Shown in pieces: positions 3,976-6,382 of a DNA stretch of 6,382 bases (positions are counted from its first letter, which is position 1; each line of letters begins with the position of its first letter). The translations under genes were made by a program, and so were the position numbers. The stretch covers positions 9,781-16,162 of the forward strand of contig PKWR01000180.1 in NCBI GenBank assembly GCA_003133285.1, given 5' to 3'. Under the pieces are notes generated by a model. It was given only the letters and a program-made list of their open reading frames with translations, was not told the origin of the DNA and ran no database searches. This DNA comes from Coriobacteriia bacterium. Its GTDB lineage: Bacteria; Actinomycetota; Coriobacteriia; Anaerosomatales; PALSA-660.

Positions 3976-6382
3976 TTGACGGACTCGAAGCGTGTCTACG
4001 CCTTCGGCAAGGATGCCCATGGCGGCAACAACACCGAGGGTAACCGGGACATGAAGATGATCCTGGGCGGCAAGGGAGCGAACCTCGCCGAGATGGCCAA
4101 CATGGGCCTGCCCGTTCCTCCGGGCTTCACGATCAGCTGTCAGGCTTGCATGGAGTACTACAACTCCACACCGCCGGGCTTCCCTCCCGGACTTGAGGAG
4201 GAGATGGACCGGTACGTCACGGACCTCGAGGCGAAGATGGGCAAACGGCTGGGCGATCCCGCCGATCCGCTCCTGGTGTCGGTCCGCAGCGGCTCCCCGT
4301 TCTCGATGCCGGGCATGATGGACACCGTCCTCAACCTCGGCCTCAACGACGTGTCGGTCCAGGGCCTCATCGCCCAGACGGGCAACGAGCGCTTCGCGTG
4401 GGACAGCTACCGCCGCTTCATCCAGATGTTCTCGAAGGTCGTGCTCGACGCGAAGGGCGACCTGTTCGAGAACGCGCTCACCAGCATGCGTCACCTCCGC
4501 GGCGTCACGAGCGACACCGATCTCGATGCGGCGGACCTCAAGGAGCTCGTCGCCGAGTTCAAGGCGATCGTCGCCGACAACGTGAGCGCCGAGGAGTTCC
4601 CGGAGCTGGCGAACGGGCACGGCAAGGTGGAGTTCCCGCAGGACGTCGCGATCCAGTTGCGACTGGCCATCGAGGCCGTCTTCCGCAGCTGGATGAACGA
4701 CCGCGCCTGCGAGTACCGGAAGATGGAGCGCATCCCGGACGACCTCGGCACCGCGGTCAACGTGCAGTCGATGGTGTTCGGCAACAAGGGCGACACGTCG
4801 GCGACCGGCGTGGCCTTCACGCGCAACCCGGCCGACGGGACCAACGAGTACTACGGCGACTTCCTGACCAACGCCCAGGGCGAGGACGTGGTGGCCGGCA
4901 TCCGGAACACGTCGCCTCTGGCCGAGCTGCCGGAAGTGCTGCCGGAGGCGGGCGCCGACCTGTGGAGGGTCCTCGCGACCCTGGAGGCGCACTACCGCGA
5001 CATGTGCGACATCGAATTCACCATCGAGCAGGGCAAGCTGTGGATGCTGCAGACCCGCGTCGGCAAGCGCACCGCGCGCGCCGCGCTCAAGATCGCCATC
5101 GACATGGAAGAGGAGGGCCTCATCACGCGCGAGGAGGCCGTCCTGCGCATCGATCCGGCGCAGCTCGACCAGCTCCTGCACCCGCAGTTCGACGCGAAGG
5201 CCCACTACGACGTCGTGGCCAAGGGCCTGAACGCTTCACCGGGAGCGGCAGTCGGAGAGGTCGTCTTCACCTCCGCGGACGCGGTCGAGGCCAAGGCCGC
5301 CGGGCGCAACGTCATCCTCGTGCGCTGGGAGACCACCCCGGACGACCTTCGCGGCATGGTCGCCGCGCAGGGCATCCTCACCTCGCACGGCGGCAAGACG
5401 AGCCACGCGGCCGTCGTCGCCCGCGGCATGGGGAAGCCGTGCGTGTGCGGCGCCGAGCGGCTCAAGATCGACGCCGGCAAGAAGCAGGCGATGATCTCCG
5501 GCACCGACATCGTGCTCGGCGAGGGCGACATCATCTCGATCGACGGCACCACGGGCATCGTCGTCCTGGGCGCTGTCCAGCTCGTCGAGCCCGAGGTCTC
5601 CGGTGATTTCGACACGATCCTCGGTTGGGCGGACGAGTACCGCACGATGGGCGTGCGCGCCAACGCCGACACGCCGGACGATGCGATCCTCGGCCGCCGG
5701 TTCGGCGCCGAGGGGATCGGCCTCTGCCGCACCGAGCACATGTTCCTCGGCGACCGGAAGCAGATCGTCCAGGACATGATCATCTCCGAGGACGAGGCCG
5801 GACGCGTCGCGCCCCTCGCGCAGCTGCTCAAGGTCCAGGTCGAGGACTACCTCGGCATCTTCGCCACCATGGACGGCCTGCCCGTCACGGTGCGCCTGCT
5901 CGATCCGCCTCTCCACGAGTTCCTCGACTCCCCGCGCGAGCTGGCCGTCGAGATCACCCGCATGGAGTGCACGGGTGTCTCGCAGTCGGAGATCGCGCCG
6001 AAGCGCCGGCTGCTCGCCCTCGTCGATTCGATGAGCGAGATGAACCCGATGCTCGGCCTCCGCGGCTGCCGCCTCGGGATCATGTTCCCGGAGATCTACG
6101 GCATGCAGGTCAGGGCCATCGCCCTCGCGACCTGCCAGCTCAAGAAGGAGGGGCGCGACCCGCGCCCGGAGATCATGATCCCTCTGGTTTCCGTCGTCGC
6201 CGAGCTCGAGACGCTGCGCGCCGAGTCCGAGGCGATCCTCGCCGAGGTCCAGGCGTCGGAGGGCTGCCCGCTCGACATCCCGATCGGCACGATGATCGAG
6301 CTGCCGCGTGCCGCCATCACCGCCGACGAGATCGCGAAGGTCGCGGACTTCTTCAGCTTCGGCACCAACGACCTGACGCAGA
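3976..6382 (+). CDS. ppdK: pyruvate, phosphate dikinase, 3' end beyond window
   Basis: Cytoplasmic enzyme interconverting pyruvate + ATP + Pi and PEP + AMP + PPi, acting in gluconeogenesis or PPi-linked glycolysis. From the TTG I read 802 uninterrupted codons. The ATP-grasp domain (about 20-365) has GGKGANLAEM (31-40), SVRSG (102-106), SMPGMMDTVLNLGLND (110-125), TGVAFTRNP (277-285), and D345, E347 and Q359, which match known nucleotide-site residues. The phosphohistidine domain (about 425-520) has NASPGAAVGEVVF (419-431) and GGKTSHAAVVARGMGKPC (472-489), with catalytic H477 and regulatory T475. The C-terminal PEP/pyruvate barrel has GLCRTEHMF (R585), VRLLDPPLHEFL (R640), LGLRGCRLG (693-701), GTMIELPRAA (E775) and FGTNDLTQ (N798), where the window ends. 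The usual length is about 870-900 residues, so about 75-100 are missing, including the conserved catalytic cysteine. The TTG start is supported by AAGGAG and by the family's N-terminus. It follows its regulator gene by 90 bases. Confidence 0.96.
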   Translation, partial: MTDSKRVYAFGKDAHGGNNTEGNRDMKMILGGKGANLAEMANMGLPVPPGFTISCQACMEYYNSTPPGFPPGLEEEMDRYVTDLEAKMGKRLGDPADPLLVSVRSGSPFSMPGMMDTVLNLGLNDVSVQGLIAQTGNERFAWDSYRRFIQMFSKVVLDAKGDLFENALTSMRHLRGVTSDTDLDAADLKELVAEFKAIVADNVSAEEFPELANGHGKVEFPQDVAIQLRLAIEAVFRSWMNDRACEYRKMERIPDDLGTAVNVQSMVFGNKGDTSATGVAFTRNPADGTNEYYGDFLTNAQGEDVVAGIRNTSPLAELPEVLPEAGADLWRVLATLEAHYRDMCDIEFTIEQGKLWMLQTRVGKRTARAALKIAIDMEEEGLITREEAVLRIDPAQLDQLLHPQFDAKAHYDVVAKGLNASPGAAVGEVVFTSADAVEAKAAGRNVILVRWETTPDDLRGMVAAQGILTSHGGKTSHAAVVARGMGKPCVCGAERLKIDAGKKQAMISGTDIVLGEGDIISIDGTTGIVVLGAVQLVEPEVSGDFDTILGWADEYRTMGVRANADTPDDAILGRRFGAEGIGLCRTEHMFLGDRKQIVQDMIISEDEAGRVAPLAQLLKVQVEDYLGIFATMDGLPVTVRLLDPPLHEFLDSPRELAVEITRMECTGVSQSEIAPKRRLLALVDSMSEMNPMLGLRGCRLGIMFPEIYGMQVRAIALATCQLKKEGRDPRPEIMIPLVSVVAELETLRAESEAILAEVQASEGCPLDIPIGTMIELPRAAITADEIAKVADFFSFGTNDLTQ

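Noticed and set aside
3889..5205. Minus-strand open frame of 438 codons
   Set aside because: It lies antisense to the clear ppdK coding sequence, has low-complexity, His/Arg/Val/Glu-rich composition and no recognisable family. It is a by-product of G/C-biased third codon positions.
4398..5606. Plus-strand open frame of 402 codons inside ppdK
   Set aside because: It is an Arg/Gly-rich out-of-frame shadow; the ppdK frame carries all the family motifs through the same interval.
1..6382. A previously undescribed system, mobile element, defence locus or repeat array
   Set aside because: Nearly all of the window is accounted for by four recognisable housekeeping genes with intact motifs; I saw no direct-repeat array, transposase, attachment site, RNA gene or change in base composition.

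Overview
This is a compact, GC-rich, plus-strand housekeeping segment with four consecutive genes: glyQ, glyS, a pyruvate phosphate dikinase (PPDK) regulatory kinase/phosphorylase (DUF299 family, ppsR-like), and ppdK, which is cut off by the right edge. All four are intact as far as they can be seen, and I found no frameshift, mobile element, CRISPR array or RNA gene.

Layout: 1-91 is a leader with a TAGAAT -10-like hexamer at 10-15, a nine-pair hairpin at 24-44 and a Shine-Dalgarno sequence at 78-82. glyQ (92-988) and glyS (985-3060) overlap by the four bases GTGA, so they are probably translationally coupled. The regulatory gene (3067-3885) starts six bases after glyS ends. A 90-base gap (3886-3975) then holds two small dyads: a weak terminator-like hairpin just after the regulator's stop, and a perfect 7-bp inverted repeat flanking a TATCAT hexamer. 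ppdK starts at a TTG (3976) behind a strong Shine-Dalgarno and runs off the window after 802 codons, so its last roughly 75-100 residues, including the conserved C-terminal cysteine region, are not visible.

How the genes work together: GlyQ and GlyS form the two-subunit (alpha2beta2) bacterial glycyl-tRNA synthetase. PPDK interconverts pyruvate + ATP + Pi with PEP + AMP + PPi. The DUF299 protein is the known bifunctional switch for such enzymes: it inactivates them by phosphorylating a threonine two residues before the catalytic histidine and reactivates them by phosphorolysis. Both residues are visible in this PPDK (T475, H477), so enzyme and regulator form a neighbouring pair. Linkage of glyQS to this regulator is also known in Firmicutes such as Bacillus.

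Organism: the very high GC content, strong G/C preference at third codon positions, GTG and TTG starts, the two-subunit GlyRS and the reversible PPi-linked dikinase fit an anaerobic high-GC Gram-positive-type bacterium, for example a Coriobacteriia-like or other deep-branching actinobacterial lineage, or a high-GC Firmicute. This placement is inference and not secure. I see no previously undescribed system; the points most worth a second look are the intergenic dyads and the variant residues around the PPDK regulatory threonine.
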